From the NCBI GenBank assembly GCA_964651495.1, contig CAZYWP010000065.1:1-16392 (forward strand): 16,392 nucleotides of DNA. The letters are read 5' to 3'. The stretch is from CAZNVB01 sp964651495 (lineage in GTDB: Bacteria; Acidobacteriota; Aminicenantia; Aminicenantales; UBA8522). Position 1 is the stretch's first letter. Each line of letters starts with the position of its first letter. The notes below the pieces were generated by a model, which was given only the letters and a program-made list of their open reading frames with translations, ran no database searches and was not told where the DNA came from. Position numbers and translations under genes: made by a program. Of this stretch, positions 7,008-13,660 are shown piece by piece.

Positions 7008-7991
7008 TCAGGCCTTGAGCAGGCCGAAGCGCCGAAAAACTCGCAGGATGGCCAGCGTAACCCAGAGGTGGTCCTCAAAACCTGCTTTCTTGTGGCCGCA
7101 CTCCCAGTAGCCGTGGCTGTTTTGCTTTCTGGCCAGCCATTCGAGCCCCTTCTGGATCATCCCGTTTTCAGGGCTGAACCCGATTTTGGAGAGCGAGTCG
7201 AGGCTGCCCAGGATATCCGTATTCCAGAACGGATAGCAGATGTTTTCCCAGTCCGAGGGGAAGGTTCGGTCCTCGTACACCTCGTCACAGAAGAAGCAGC
7301 TAAGGACCAGTTCTCCGGCCCTCCTCGCCTCCTTGCCATTTCTCCAGGTGGGCGATTCTGCCAGCGCCCGTAGGATCATGCCGGTGACATGGTGGGAAAA
7401 CGGCTGGGATTTGCCGGGCTTGAACGGCACTCCTCTAGGGTTCCACCTGGACGAGGCCGCCGCCCTGGGATTGTCTTTAGACGGAGAGCGGGAAAAAATC
7501 GCCCACCCGCCGTCCTTCTGCCGATTGTCAAGGAGCCAACGAAAACCCTTCTGGACGCGACGGTCTTTATCCAGCCCATAGAGGCAGAGGATTTCCAGGG
7601 TGAGAGCGTGGAAAGTCGGAGTGTGCTCGTTGAGGACCGTGCCGCGAAAGTCGCCCTCCTTGGACTGGAGAGAGAACAGGAAATTGAGAGCTTTCTGTAT
7701 TTCCTCCTCTCTAAGAGTGCAGCCGTAGTCATAGAGACGGTAGAGATTCCGCAGGGTGTCGACACGATAGAGAGTCCTTTCCCACTGGACCGGCGTATCG
7801 GACCGCTTATCCCACCAGCTCCCATCAGGCTTCTGAGTCTCCAAAATCCGGGCCCGGACGGCGAACTTGCGCAGGTTCTTCGATTCGCGGTCAACGGGGA
7901 CTTCGAGGATGTCTTTTTTGAGCCAATAGAGGACGGGCAGGCTTCCTCGGGCCAGCAGAAACTCCACCGACTTCGAGGTGTTAAGCTTCAT
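7008..7991 (-). CDS. Prenyltransferase/squalene-cyclase-like alpha/alpha toroid protein
   Basis: A 327-residue protein made of repeated helix pairs bearing QW-like motifs: QKPDGSWW (53-60), QSKEGDF (109-115), RQKDGGW (157-163) and KQNSHGYWE near residue 290. This is the terpenoid-cyclase/prenyltransferase toroid fold. It is about half the size of squalene-hopene cyclase, and I see no DxDD catalytic motif, so cyclase activity is unlikely. Many such proteins are unassigned; roles range from protein prenylation-like binding to complement-type folds. It has no signal peptide or membrane helix. No clear Shine-Dalgarno precedes the ATG. It stands alone on the minus strand, convergent with the DsrMK-like operon and divergent from the cysteine desulfurase. 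Confidence 0.75.
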   Translation of the reverse strand: MKLNTSKSVEFLLARGSLPVLYWLKKDILEVPVDRESKNLRKFAVRARILETQKPDGSWWDKRSDTPVQWERTLYRVDTLRNLYRLYDYGCTLREEEIQKALNFLFSLQSKEGDFRGTVLNEHTPTFHALTLEILCLYGLDKDRRVQKGFRWLLDNRQKDGGWAIFSRSPSKDNPRAAASSRWNPRGVPFKPGKSQPFSHHVTGMILRALAESPTWRNGKEARRAGELVLSCFFCDEVYEDRTFPSDWENICYPFWNTDILGSLDSLSKIGFSPENGMIQKGLEWLARKQNSHGYWECGHKKAGFEDHLWVTLAILRVFRRFGLLKA

Positions 7992-8101
7992 CGGGTCCGT
8001 CTCAATACAGGGACACCGGTCGGACGAAAGCAGAATAAAGGATGCGACAGGACATAAGGACTGGTCATCTCTATCGAGATAGGAGTTTCATTTTACATCA
8101 A

Positions 8102-8142
8102 CCGGGTCAAATCTGTCAATTTCGGCGGTTGATTTTGACCGG
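8102..8142. repeat. Imperfect inverted repeat in the divergent intergenic region
   Basis: CCGGGTCAAATC (8102-8113) is mirrored by GATTTTGACCGG (8131-8142), with inner GTCAA/TTGA also pairing in part; the arms differ by one inserted G and one inserted T. It lies between the divergent toroid and cysteine desulfurase genes, about 70-110 bases from either start. It could be an operator for a dimeric regulator or a transcript hairpin; it lacks a T tract. A shorter palindrome, CTATCGAGATAG, lies at 8071-8082. The rest of 7992-8210 shows nothing clear. Confidence 0.35.
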
Positions 8143-8210
8143 CCCTTTTATTAGGATATGGGTCTAATTCGGACGGCGGACCCGATTTCCTCGCCTGCAG
8201 GAGGCTTGGC

Positions 8211-9383
8211 ATGGACAAATTGATCTTCCTGGATAACGGAGCCACTTCCTTCCCCAAGCCGAAAGAAGTATACGATTTCATGGACTATTTTTTTCGCAAT
8301 TTCGGGGTCAACCCGGGCCGCTCCGGCTACGATCTCTGTCTGGAAACCGGCGCGATGGTCGAGGAAACGCGGCGCCTGCTGACTCGTTTCTTCAACGGCC
8401 AGGACCCCAACCGGCTTTGTTTCTCCTACAATTCCACCGACGCTCTCAACCTCATCATTTTCGGCCTACTCAAGGAGGGAGATCATGCCATCTCCACGAC
8501 CATCGAGCACAACTCTGTCCTCCGGCCGCTCTACCATCTCTCCCGGTATCAAGGAGTCGAAGTCGACCATGTTCCATTCGACAGCCGGGGGTTTGTCGAC
8601 CCCGACGACTTTCCCGGAAAATTCAAGAAAAACACCCGCCTGGTGGTGATCAATCATGCCTCCAACGTCATCGGCACGGTGCAGCAGGTCAAGGAGATCG
8701 GACGGCACTGCCGGGAACGGGGCATCCCGCTGGCCATCGACGCCTCTCAATCGGCGGGGAAGATTCCGATCGATATCGAAGAGATGAACATCGACATCGT
8801 CGCCTTCACCGGGCACAAATCCCTGCTCGGGCCGACGGGGATCGGGGGGCTCTACGTCCGGGAGGGCGTCGAAATTCGGCACACCAGGGCCGGCGGCACG
8901 GGCGTCCGCTCCGCCCAGCGCACCCATCTCGATGAATATCCTTACCGGCTTGAATACGGGACCCCCAACGTCCAGGGCATCGCCGGCCTCCAGGCCGGGC
9001 TCAAATGGATCCAAAAAACCGGGATGCAAGGTATCCACGAGCATGAGATGCGGCTGGCCACCCGATTGCGTGACGGCCTCAAGGGTATACCGGGCGTAGC
9101 TCTCTATTGTCAGGACGACCTTACCGACCACATCGCCGTCCTTTCTTTCAATGTCCTCGGGTTGGACTCTCCGAACGCAGCGACCATGCTGGACGTGGAC
9201 CATAACATCGCCTGCCGGGCCGGACTCCACTGCGCCCCACTGGTGCACGAACAGCTCGGCACGGCTGAAATCGACGGCACCCTCCGTTTCGGAATTGGGC
9301 CTTTCAACACCGAGGAGCACATCGAAGCGGCCATTCTGGCCGTAACAGAGATCGCCGCCTTTCAGAGAAAGAAATCCGGATAG
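8211..9383 (+). CDS. Cysteine desulfurase family protein (class V aminotransferase)
   Basis: A 390-residue PLP enzyme, full length for the group. It begins FLDNGATSFPKP, carries the D177 ASQSAG motif that contacts the PLP ring, the PLP lysine K203 in FTGHKSLLGPTG, and the mobile-loop cysteine C341 in AGLHCAP that receives persulfide sulfur from cysteine. The overall pattern fits the EF2568-like branch of cysteine desulfurases (TIGR01977 as I remember it), distinct from housekeeping IscS and SufS. Some members are linked to sulfur or selenium chemistry, so desulfurase rather than selenocysteine lyase activity is inferred. Start ATG follows GCAGGAGG at a proper distance. It converges with dsrC, with 13 bases between stops. 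A sulfur donor facing a sulfur carrier is suggestive, but they are not co-transcribed. Intact, unlike the related pseudogene at 3434-4444. Confidence 0.9.
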   Translation: MDKLIFLDNGATSFPKPKEVYDFMDYFFRNFGVNPGRSGYDLCLETGAMVEETRRLLTRFFNGQDPNRLCFSYNSTDALNLIIFGLLKEGDHAISTTIEHNSVLRPLYHLSRYQGVEVDHVPFDSRGFVDPDDFPGKFKKNTRLVVINHASNVIGTVQQVKEIGRHCRERGIPLAIDASQSAGKIPIDIEEMNIDIVAFTGHKSLLGPTGIGGLYVREGVEIRHTRAGGTGVRSAQRTHLDEYPYRLEYGTPNVQGIAGLQAGLKWIQKTGMQGIHEHEMRLATRLRDGLKGIPGVALYCQDDLTDHIAVLSFNVLGLDSPNAATMLDVDHNIACRAGLHCAPLVHEQLGTAEIDGTLRFGIGPFNTEEHIEAAILAVTEIAAFQRKKSG

Positions 9384-9396
9384 GGAGCGCGGCGCC

Positions 9397-9717
9397 TCAG
9401 ACGCAGCCGTCGGGCTTGGGAAGGCCGGCGACTTTGCAGGCGCCCTTGGCAGGGCCGGAGGGAAACAGCTCGTAGATATATTTGAGGGGAAAACCGGTCG
9501 TCTTGCAGACAGCCCTGACCATGGGGGCGAGGTTGTTCTCGACATAATACTGTCGAATGTATTTGATCACGGCCCAGTGGGCTTCGGTCAGCTCGTCGAT
9601 CTCCTCTTCTGCTTTAGCCAGGGCCGCGGCGATTTCCTCGTTCCACTCATCGGGATTTGCCAGGAACCCTTCCTCGTTGAGCTCAAAAATTTTGCCCTTG
9701 ACCTCGATCTGCGGCAT
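9397..9717 (-). CDS. dsrC: DsrC sulfur-carrier protein with both redox cysteines
   Basis: A 106-residue DsrC/TusE family protein. The start MPQIEVKGKIFELNEEGFLANPDEW and the helical body are typical. The flexible C-terminal arm holds both conserved cysteines: C94 (GACKVAG) and the penultimate C105 (DGCV), eleven residues apart. Two cysteines mark true DsrC, which forms a trisulfide or disulfide and is recycled by the DsrMK part of the membrane complex; TusE proteins of tRNA thiolation keep only the last one. A third cysteine, C71, is not part of the arm. Start chosen at 9717 because AAGGAGG sits five bases upstream and the family begins exactly there; an in-frame ATG at 9768 would add 17 unrelated residues. 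No dsrAB, dsrJOP or tusBCD is in the window. Transcription probably starts from the TGCTATAAT box about 85 bases upstream. Confidence 0.93.
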   Translation of the reverse strand: MPQIEVKGKIFELNEEGFLANPDEWNEEIAAALAKAEEEIDELTEAHWAVIKYIRQYYVENNLAPMVRAVCKTTGFPLKYIYELFPSGPAKGACKVAGLPKPDGCV

Positions 9718-9800
9718 GGCCGCCTCCTTGTTCAGAGTCAGTTTTGTTCGTGGGCAAGACGCCCTCACTATGAAAATCCTCTGCGGCCGATGAATTCGTT

Positions 9801-9809
9801 ATTATAGCA
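9801..9809 (-). promoter_or_regulatory. Extended -10 box TGCTATAAT for dsrC
   Basis: The minus strand reads TGCTATAAT at 9809-9801, identical to the box before the DsrMK-like operon. A convincing -35 is not seen, as often with extended -10 promoters. It would give dsrC a leader of about 75-80 bases. Confidence 0.5.
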
Positions 9810-9851
9810 CAACCGGATTTATATTTTCAGACTCCAATCTCTCTGCTTTTC

Positions 9852-9880
9852 TTCCTTTGCGGGGAGTAATCCTGTATTAT
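9852..9880 (+). promoter_or_regulatory. Possible promoter of the two-helix membrane protein gene
   Basis: TTCCTT (9852-9857), 17 bases, then TATTAT (9875-9880), about 40 bases before the ATG at 9922. The -10 is good, the -35 weak. The region 9718-9921 holds only this and the divergent dsrC promoter. Confidence 0.35.
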
Positions 9881-9921
9881 GGACAATCCGGATTTTGAAT
9901 TCTCCGCTGGGAGGCTGACAG

Positions 9922-10668
9922 ATGAAAAAAACACCGAGCTGGCGGTTCTGGATTACGTTCATTCTCATCGCCTCATCGGCCGCGACTTACCTCATCCACT
10001 ATCTCATATTCCGCGACGTCCACCACATTTTTCTATACATGATAGGAGATTTTGCCTTTCTCTTCATCGACGTCCTGCTGGTCATCCTGATCATCGAGAG
10101 CCTGCTCAGTCAGAGAGAGAAACGTGCTCTGATGAAGAAGCTCAACATGGTGATTGGCACGTTCTTCAGCGAGGTGGGGTTGGAGCTCCTGAACAGGTTC
10201 TCGGCCTTTGTCCCCCAAGCTTCCGACCTCCAGACGAAGCTTGAGATCAAGCCCACCTGGAGAAGGCGGGAATTCCAGGAGGCGATCAGGGAGAGCCGGA
10301 AGTTTCCCTACAGCGTTTCGATCGACGTGGGCGCGTTGGCCGGGCTCCAGCAATTTCTGATCAACAAACGTTCATTCATGCTGCACCTCCTGGATAATCC
10401 CAGCCTTCTGGAGCACGAGCGCTTCACCGACATGCTCTGGGCCGTTTTCCACCTGGCCGAGGAGCTGACCTTCCGCGGGGACCGCATCGGACATCTTCCC
10501 CAGCCCGACTACGACCACCTGGGCCATGACCTGAAGAGGGCTTATTCCCAGATCGTCGGCGAATGGATCGCCTACACCCAACACCTGAAAGAGAGCTATC
10601 CGTTTCTCTTCTCTCTGGCCTCTCGGATCAATCCCTTCAGCTCGAGCCCCTCGGCCATCATCAGCTGA
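9922..10668 (+). CDS. Unknown protein with two N-terminal membrane helices
   Basis: A 248-residue protein with membrane helices at about residues 8-28 and 39-62, joined by a short loop rich in His and aromatic residues (HYLIFRDVHHIFLY), then a soluble, mostly helical domain of about 180 residues beginning SQREKRALMKKLNMVIGTFFSEVG. Both ends of the helical hairpin probably face the cytoplasm. I know similar unannotated proteins exist in other anaerobes but cannot name a function. The ATG follows GGGAGG at seven bases, a sound site. It is transcribed away from dsrC and ends 11 bases before the convergent arsC stop. Several histidines in the soluble part (AVFHLAEEL, YDHLGHDL) are worth noting, but no known metal motif is recognisable. 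Confidence 0.75.
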   Translation: MKKTPSWRFWITFILIASSAATYLIHYLIFRDVHHIFLYMIGDFAFLFIDVLLVILIIESLLSQREKRALMKKLNMVIGTFFSEVGLELLNRFSAFVPQASDLQTKLEIKPTWRRREFQEAIRESRKFPYSVSIDVGALAGLQQFLINKRSFMLHLLDNPSLLEHERFTDMLWAVFHLAEELTFRGDRIGHLPQPDYDHLGHDLKRAYSQIVGEWIAYTQHLKESYPFLFSLASRINPFSSSPSAIIS

Positions 10669-10679
10669 CCGGCGGCCGA

Positions 10680-11114
10680 TCAGGAGCTCTGGCGACCGAA
10701 CTCCACTTCAATCCAGGCCCGAATCTCATCGCGGGCCCGGCGGAAGGCCTCCAGCCGCTTTTCTTCTCCGCCTGTCTCGGCCGCTGGGTCGGTAAAGCTC
10801 TGGTGGAGGAATTTCTTCCCGTAAGGGAAAAAAGGGCAGGCTTCTTTGGCCCGGTCGCAAACGGTGACCACAAAATCCATTTCCTTATCGATGAACCGGG
10901 AAACATCCTTGGATTTTTGTCCCGAGATAGTGATGCCGACCTCACCCATCGCCCGGACGGCCAGAGGATGGACGGCCGTCGGCAGGGTTCCGGCGCTGAA
11001 AACTTCGTATTCGTCCCCGTGCAAGGCCCGCAGCAGGCCTTCCGCCATCTGGGACCGCGCCGAATTGTTGGTGCACAGGAATAAGACCTTAAGCTTGCTC
11101 TCTTGGCCATCCAT
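10680..11114 (-). CDS. arsC: Thioredoxin-coupled arsenate reductase
   Basis: A 144-residue low-molecular-weight-phosphatase-fold arsenate reductase, reducing arsenate to arsenite in the cytoplasm. The P-loop LCTNNSAR gives nucleophile C14 and R20; the resolving cysteines are C86 and C93 in VTVCDRAKEACPFFP. Spacings of 72 and 79 residues from the first cysteine equal those of the Bacillus ArsC (C10, C82, C89), so the thioredoxin-linked triple-cysteine mechanism is expected. It starts three bases after the phoR stop, and its Shine-Dalgarno (GGAGGAGG) is made by the final glycine codons of phoR, so translation is coupled. Placement as the last gene of phoBR ties arsenate detoxification to phosphate control; no arsR or arsB efflux gene is in the window. 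Confidence 0.93.
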   Translation of the reverse strand: MDGQESKLKVLFLCTNNSARSQMAEGLLRALHGDEYEVFSAGTLPTAVHPLAVRAMGEVGITISGQKSKDVSRFIDKEMDFVVTVCDRAKEACPFFPYGKKFLHQSFTDPAAETGGEEKRLEAFRRARDEIRAWIEVEFGRQSS

Positions 11115-11117
11115 CCG

Positions 11118-12863
11118 TCAACCTCCTCCGTCAGGTGCGCTCGAGGGCAAAAAAATCCGGAATCTCGATCCCACTCCCGGCGTGCTGTGGAGGTCGATCT
11201 TTCCGCCGTGCTGGAGGACGATGTGCTTGACGATGGAGAGCCCCAGGCCCGTGCCGCCGAGCTTGCGGGAACGCGATTTATCCACTACATAGAAGCGTTC
11301 GAAGACGCGGTCCTGGTCCTCCTCCGGGATGCCGATCCCGGTGTCGGCGACTTCTACCACAAGTCCCTCTTCTGCTTTCTTCAGGATGACTTCAATGCTT
11401 CCCTTTTCCGTGTATTTGACGGCGTTGTCGATGAGGTTGATGAGCATCTGCTCAAGGCGGAAGGGGTCCGCCCGAATGACCGGGAGGGACTCTTCAAGGG
11501 TCAGACGCAGGGCCAGGTTTTTCGCCCTGGCCTTGGGCTCAAACACCTTGAAAATGGTCTCCGCCAAGGCCCGGAGGTCGACAGCCTCGCGTTCGAGCAA
11601 GGTGCTTCTTTCTTCCAGGGTGGAGAGGACCAGCAAATCTTCCACGATCTTGATCAACCGGTCGGTGTGACGGAGGATGGTCTCGACATAAACCCTGCGC
11701 TGTGCGTCCACTTCCTGTTCCAGGGTTTCGGCATAGCCGCGGATGGCGGTGAGCGGAGTGCGCAGCTCATGGGACATATTGAGGACGAAATCCTTCTTCA
11801 TCCGGTTTAATTTCTGGACCTCGCTGATATCATGGAGGGTCGCGACCACCCCGTCCTGAACGGGAAGGTAGGACGCCCGGCAGAGGAGGTTTTTCTCACC
11901 GGAAATGAACTCTGCCGTCTGACCGCGTTTTTCCTCCTTGACCCTGCGCACGAGTTCGACAAACGGAGTCATCCTCACCACTTCCCAGAAAAACTTGCCC
12001 TCCAGGGCGTCCTGCCCGACAAGCTTTCTCGAGCTCTCGTTGGCCAGGACAATCTTCCCGCCCCTGTCGAGGACCAGAAGGCCCTCCTGCATGGAGGCGA
12101 TAATATGGTCGAGCTCCTCCTTGCGCCGCCCCAGGTCGGCAAACAGCGTTTTGACTTCCGCCGTCATGGAGTTGAAACTCTGGGCGAGATCCAGCCATTC
12201 ATCCTTGCTCCTGAGCCTGACGACAGCCTCGAAATCTCCCCCCGCCACCCTCCGGGAAGCCTTGATCAGCTGGCCCAGGGGCCGAGTGAGATACCTGGAA
12301 AATAGGAAAGCGACCAGGAGCGAGAAGGCCATGAGAAGGCCCACGGCCCGGCCGATGTCCGCCCGCAGGTCGGCGAGAAGCGCGTCAATCGCCGGCACTA
12401 ACAGGCTTAGCCGGATGGCGCCTTCCACCCGGCCGTTTCTCCAGAGCGGCAGGGCGACGTAGAGCATATCTTCCTTGACCGTGCTGCTGTAGCGGAGAGC
12501 CCGGCCGGTGCGGCCTTGCAGAGCTTCCTGGACCTCCGGCCGGAAGCGGTGGCTTTCCATGGCGGCCGGATCTCGCTCGGAGTCTGCCGCCACGACGCCG
12601 TCCGGGTTGATCACCGTGAGCCGGGTGTTGATTTTCTCCCCCAACTCCTGCAGATAGGCTTCGAGGTCGGCGGCCCTTCCTTCGTCAAGAAGGGCCAGCA
12701 CCCGGCTGTCGACCGTGCGGCCGATATTTTCCAGGTCTCGAGCCAGCGTGTCCAGGTAGTGGTGTCTGATGGTGCGAAAAGAAAAAAGGATAAAAATCAG
12801 GGACAACAAGAGCAGGAGGACGATATAGCCCGAGAAGACTTTAAAAAAAATCGATTTTCTCAT
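11118..12863 (-). CDS. phoR: PhoR-type phosphate-sensing histidine kinase
   Basis: A 581-residue membrane kinase, partner of PhoB. Order: helix one (about 8-29), a periplasmic sensor region of about 140 residues with a PAS/Cache-like stretch (INPDGVVAADS), helix two (about 172-190), HAMP linker (about 190-245), a cytoplasmic PAS domain (about 250-350, ASMQEGLLVLDRGGKIVLAN), HisKA with H365 in FVLNMSHELRTPLTAIRGY, and HATPase_c with N-box LINLIDNAVKY, G1 DTGIGIPEEDQ and G2 GGTGLGLSI. The full periplasmic sensor resembles Gram-positive PhoR/WalK more than the short-loop enterobacterial PhoR. The ATG overlaps the phoB stop by four bases. Pathway assignment rests on its neighbours phoB, phoU and pstBA as well as the domain order. 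Confidence 0.9.
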   Translation of the reverse strand: MRKSIFFKVFSGYIVLLLLLSLIFILFSFRTIRHHYLDTLARDLENIGRTVDSRVLALLDEGRAADLEAYLQELGEKINTRLTVINPDGVVAADSERDPAAMESHRFRPEVQEALQGRTGRALRYSSTVKEDMLYVALPLWRNGRVEGAIRLSLLVPAIDALLADLRADIGRAVGLLMAFSLLVAFLFSRYLTRPLGQLIKASRRVAGGDFEAVVRLRSKDEWLDLAQSFNSMTAEVKTLFADLGRRKEELDHIIASMQEGLLVLDRGGKIVLANESSRKLVGQDALEGKFFWEVVRMTPFVELVRRVKEEKRGQTAEFISGEKNLLCRASYLPVQDGVVATLHDISEVQKLNRMKKDFVLNMSHELRTPLTAIRGYAETLEQEVDAQRRVYVETILRHTDRLIKIVEDLLVLSTLEERSTLLEREAVDLRALAETIFKVFEPKARAKNLALRLTLEESLPVIRADPFRLEQMLINLIDNAVKYTEKGSIEVILKKAEEGLVVEVADTGIGIPEEDQDRVFERFYVVDKSRSRKLGGTGLGLSIVKHIVLQHGGKIDLHSTPGVGSRFRIFLPSSAPDGGG

Positions 12864-13543
12864 TCTTCCAGCTTATACCCCACTCCTCGGATATTTTTGA
12901 TCATTCCGCCAGCGTCCGGACCCAGTTTTTCCCTCAGGTTGCGGATGTGGACATCGATCGTCCGGTCGAGAACAATTTTCTCCTGCCCCCAGAGATGGTC
13001 AAGGATCTGGTCCCTGGTAAAGACCCGGCCCCTTTTGGAGGCCAGAAGCGTCAGGATCTTGAATTCGGTGGATGTCAGCTCGAGCTCTCGTCCGCGGACC
13101 GAAACCCGGTATTTCTCCGGGTCGATGCTGAGAATATTGCCGATTTCGATTTTTTTGCTCTCGGCCGAGCCTTTCTGCCGCCTCAGCAGGGATTTCACCC
13201 TGGCGACAAGCTCCTTGGCCGAGAACGGCTTGGTCACATAATCATCCGCGCCCAACTCGAGACCGAGGATCTTATCCGACTCCTCACCTTTGGCCGTGAC
13301 CATGATCACGGGAATGGCCGCCCACTCTTCTTTTCTCCGCAAGAGCTTGCAGATTTCCAGCCCGTCGATATCCGGAAGCATGAGGTCAAGGAGGATCAGG
13401 TCGGGGGTCCGCTTCTCCAGCGCGCTGAGAAGGCTCCTCGCGTCGGAATAGCCCTCGGCCCGGAACCCGGCCTTCTGGAGTTGAAGCGTGATTAAATCGA
13501 CGATATCGGGCTCATCATCGACGACTGCAATCAGCTCGTTCAT
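12860..13543 (-). CDS. phoB: PhoB-type response regulator
   Basis: A 227-residue OmpR/PhoB family regulator. The receiver domain has acidic pair D9-D10, phosphoacceptor D53 (LILLDLMLPD), the T83 switch (MVTAKG) and K105 (TKPFSAKEL). The DNA-binding winged helix covers about residues 130-227 (LTSTEFKILTLLASKRGRVFTR, VDVHIRNLREKLG). The frame is open further upstream to 13615, but MNELIAVVDDEPD is where the family begins, and a perfect TATAAT lies at 13567-13562, so ATG 13543 is chosen; no strong Shine-Dalgarno precedes it. It is followed by phoR with an ATGA overlap. When phosphorylated by PhoR it should activate pst and other phosphate-starvation genes. No clear Pho box stands out by eye here. 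Confidence 0.92.
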   Translation of the reverse strand: MNELIAVVDDEPDIVDLITLQLQKAGFRAEGYSDARSLLSALEKRTPDLILLDLMLPDIDGLEICKLLRRKEEWAAIPVIMVTAKGEESDKILGLELGADDYVTKPFSAKELVARVKSLLRRQKGSAESKKIEIGNILSIDPEKYRVSVRGRELELTSTEFKILTLLASKRGRVFTRDQILDHLWGQEKIVLDRTIDVHIRNLREKLGPDAGGMIKNIRGVGYKLEE

Positions 13544-13561
13544 TGGCTGCGGTCGGCTCTC

Positions 13562-13591
13562 ATTATACTGTGCCTTGGAAAGAAAGAGCAA
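13562..13591 (-). promoter_or_regulatory. Promoter of phoB-phoR-arsC
   Basis: On the minus strand, TTGCTC (13591-13586), 18 bases, then perfect TATAAT (13567-13562). Transcription would start about a dozen bases before the phoB ATG, giving a very short leader. Confidence 0.5.
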
Positions 13592-13608
13592 GATGGCCTG
13601 GCCGCTGC

Positions 13609-13637
13609 TTCCCATCGGGCCCGGGGAGGAGTATAAT
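13609..13637 (+). promoter_or_regulatory. Promoter of the secreted hydrolase gene
   Basis: TTCCCA (13609-13614), 17 bases, then TATAAT (13632-13637), followed by the ribosome site GGAGGGAGGAG and ATG at 13661. It is back to back with the phoB promoter, about 70 bases between the two -10 boxes. Confidence 0.5.
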
Positions 13638-13660
13638 CCGGGACGGAGGGAGGAGAGACC

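Noticed and set aside
7001..7012. A terminator between the convergent DsrMK-like operon and toroid gene
   Set aside because: Only three bases separate the stops and no hairpin with T tract is visible. The same holds for the convergent ends near 9390, 10674 and 14408.
8071..8082. Palindrome CTATCGAGATAG
   Set aside because: Five-base arms with a two-base centre are too short to claim as a site on their own; mentioned only with the larger repeat.
8466..9545. Open frame of about 359 codons on the minus strand opposite the cysteine desulfurase and dsrC end
   Set aside because: It covers two well supported genes, shows no motif, and has no ribosome site; it is a composition effect.
9397..9717. 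Calling the small sulfur carrier TusE
   Set aside because: TusE lacks the first of the two arm cysteines; both are present here, and no tusBCD is nearby.
9718..9768. Upstream in-frame ATG extending DsrC by 17 residues
   Set aside because: The extension is not part of the DsrC family, and a perfect AAGGAGG precedes the internal ATG at 9717.
13544..13615. Upstream extension of PhoB by 24 residues
   Set aside because: The extra residues are not receiver-domain sequence, and the best promoter TATAAT lies inside them.
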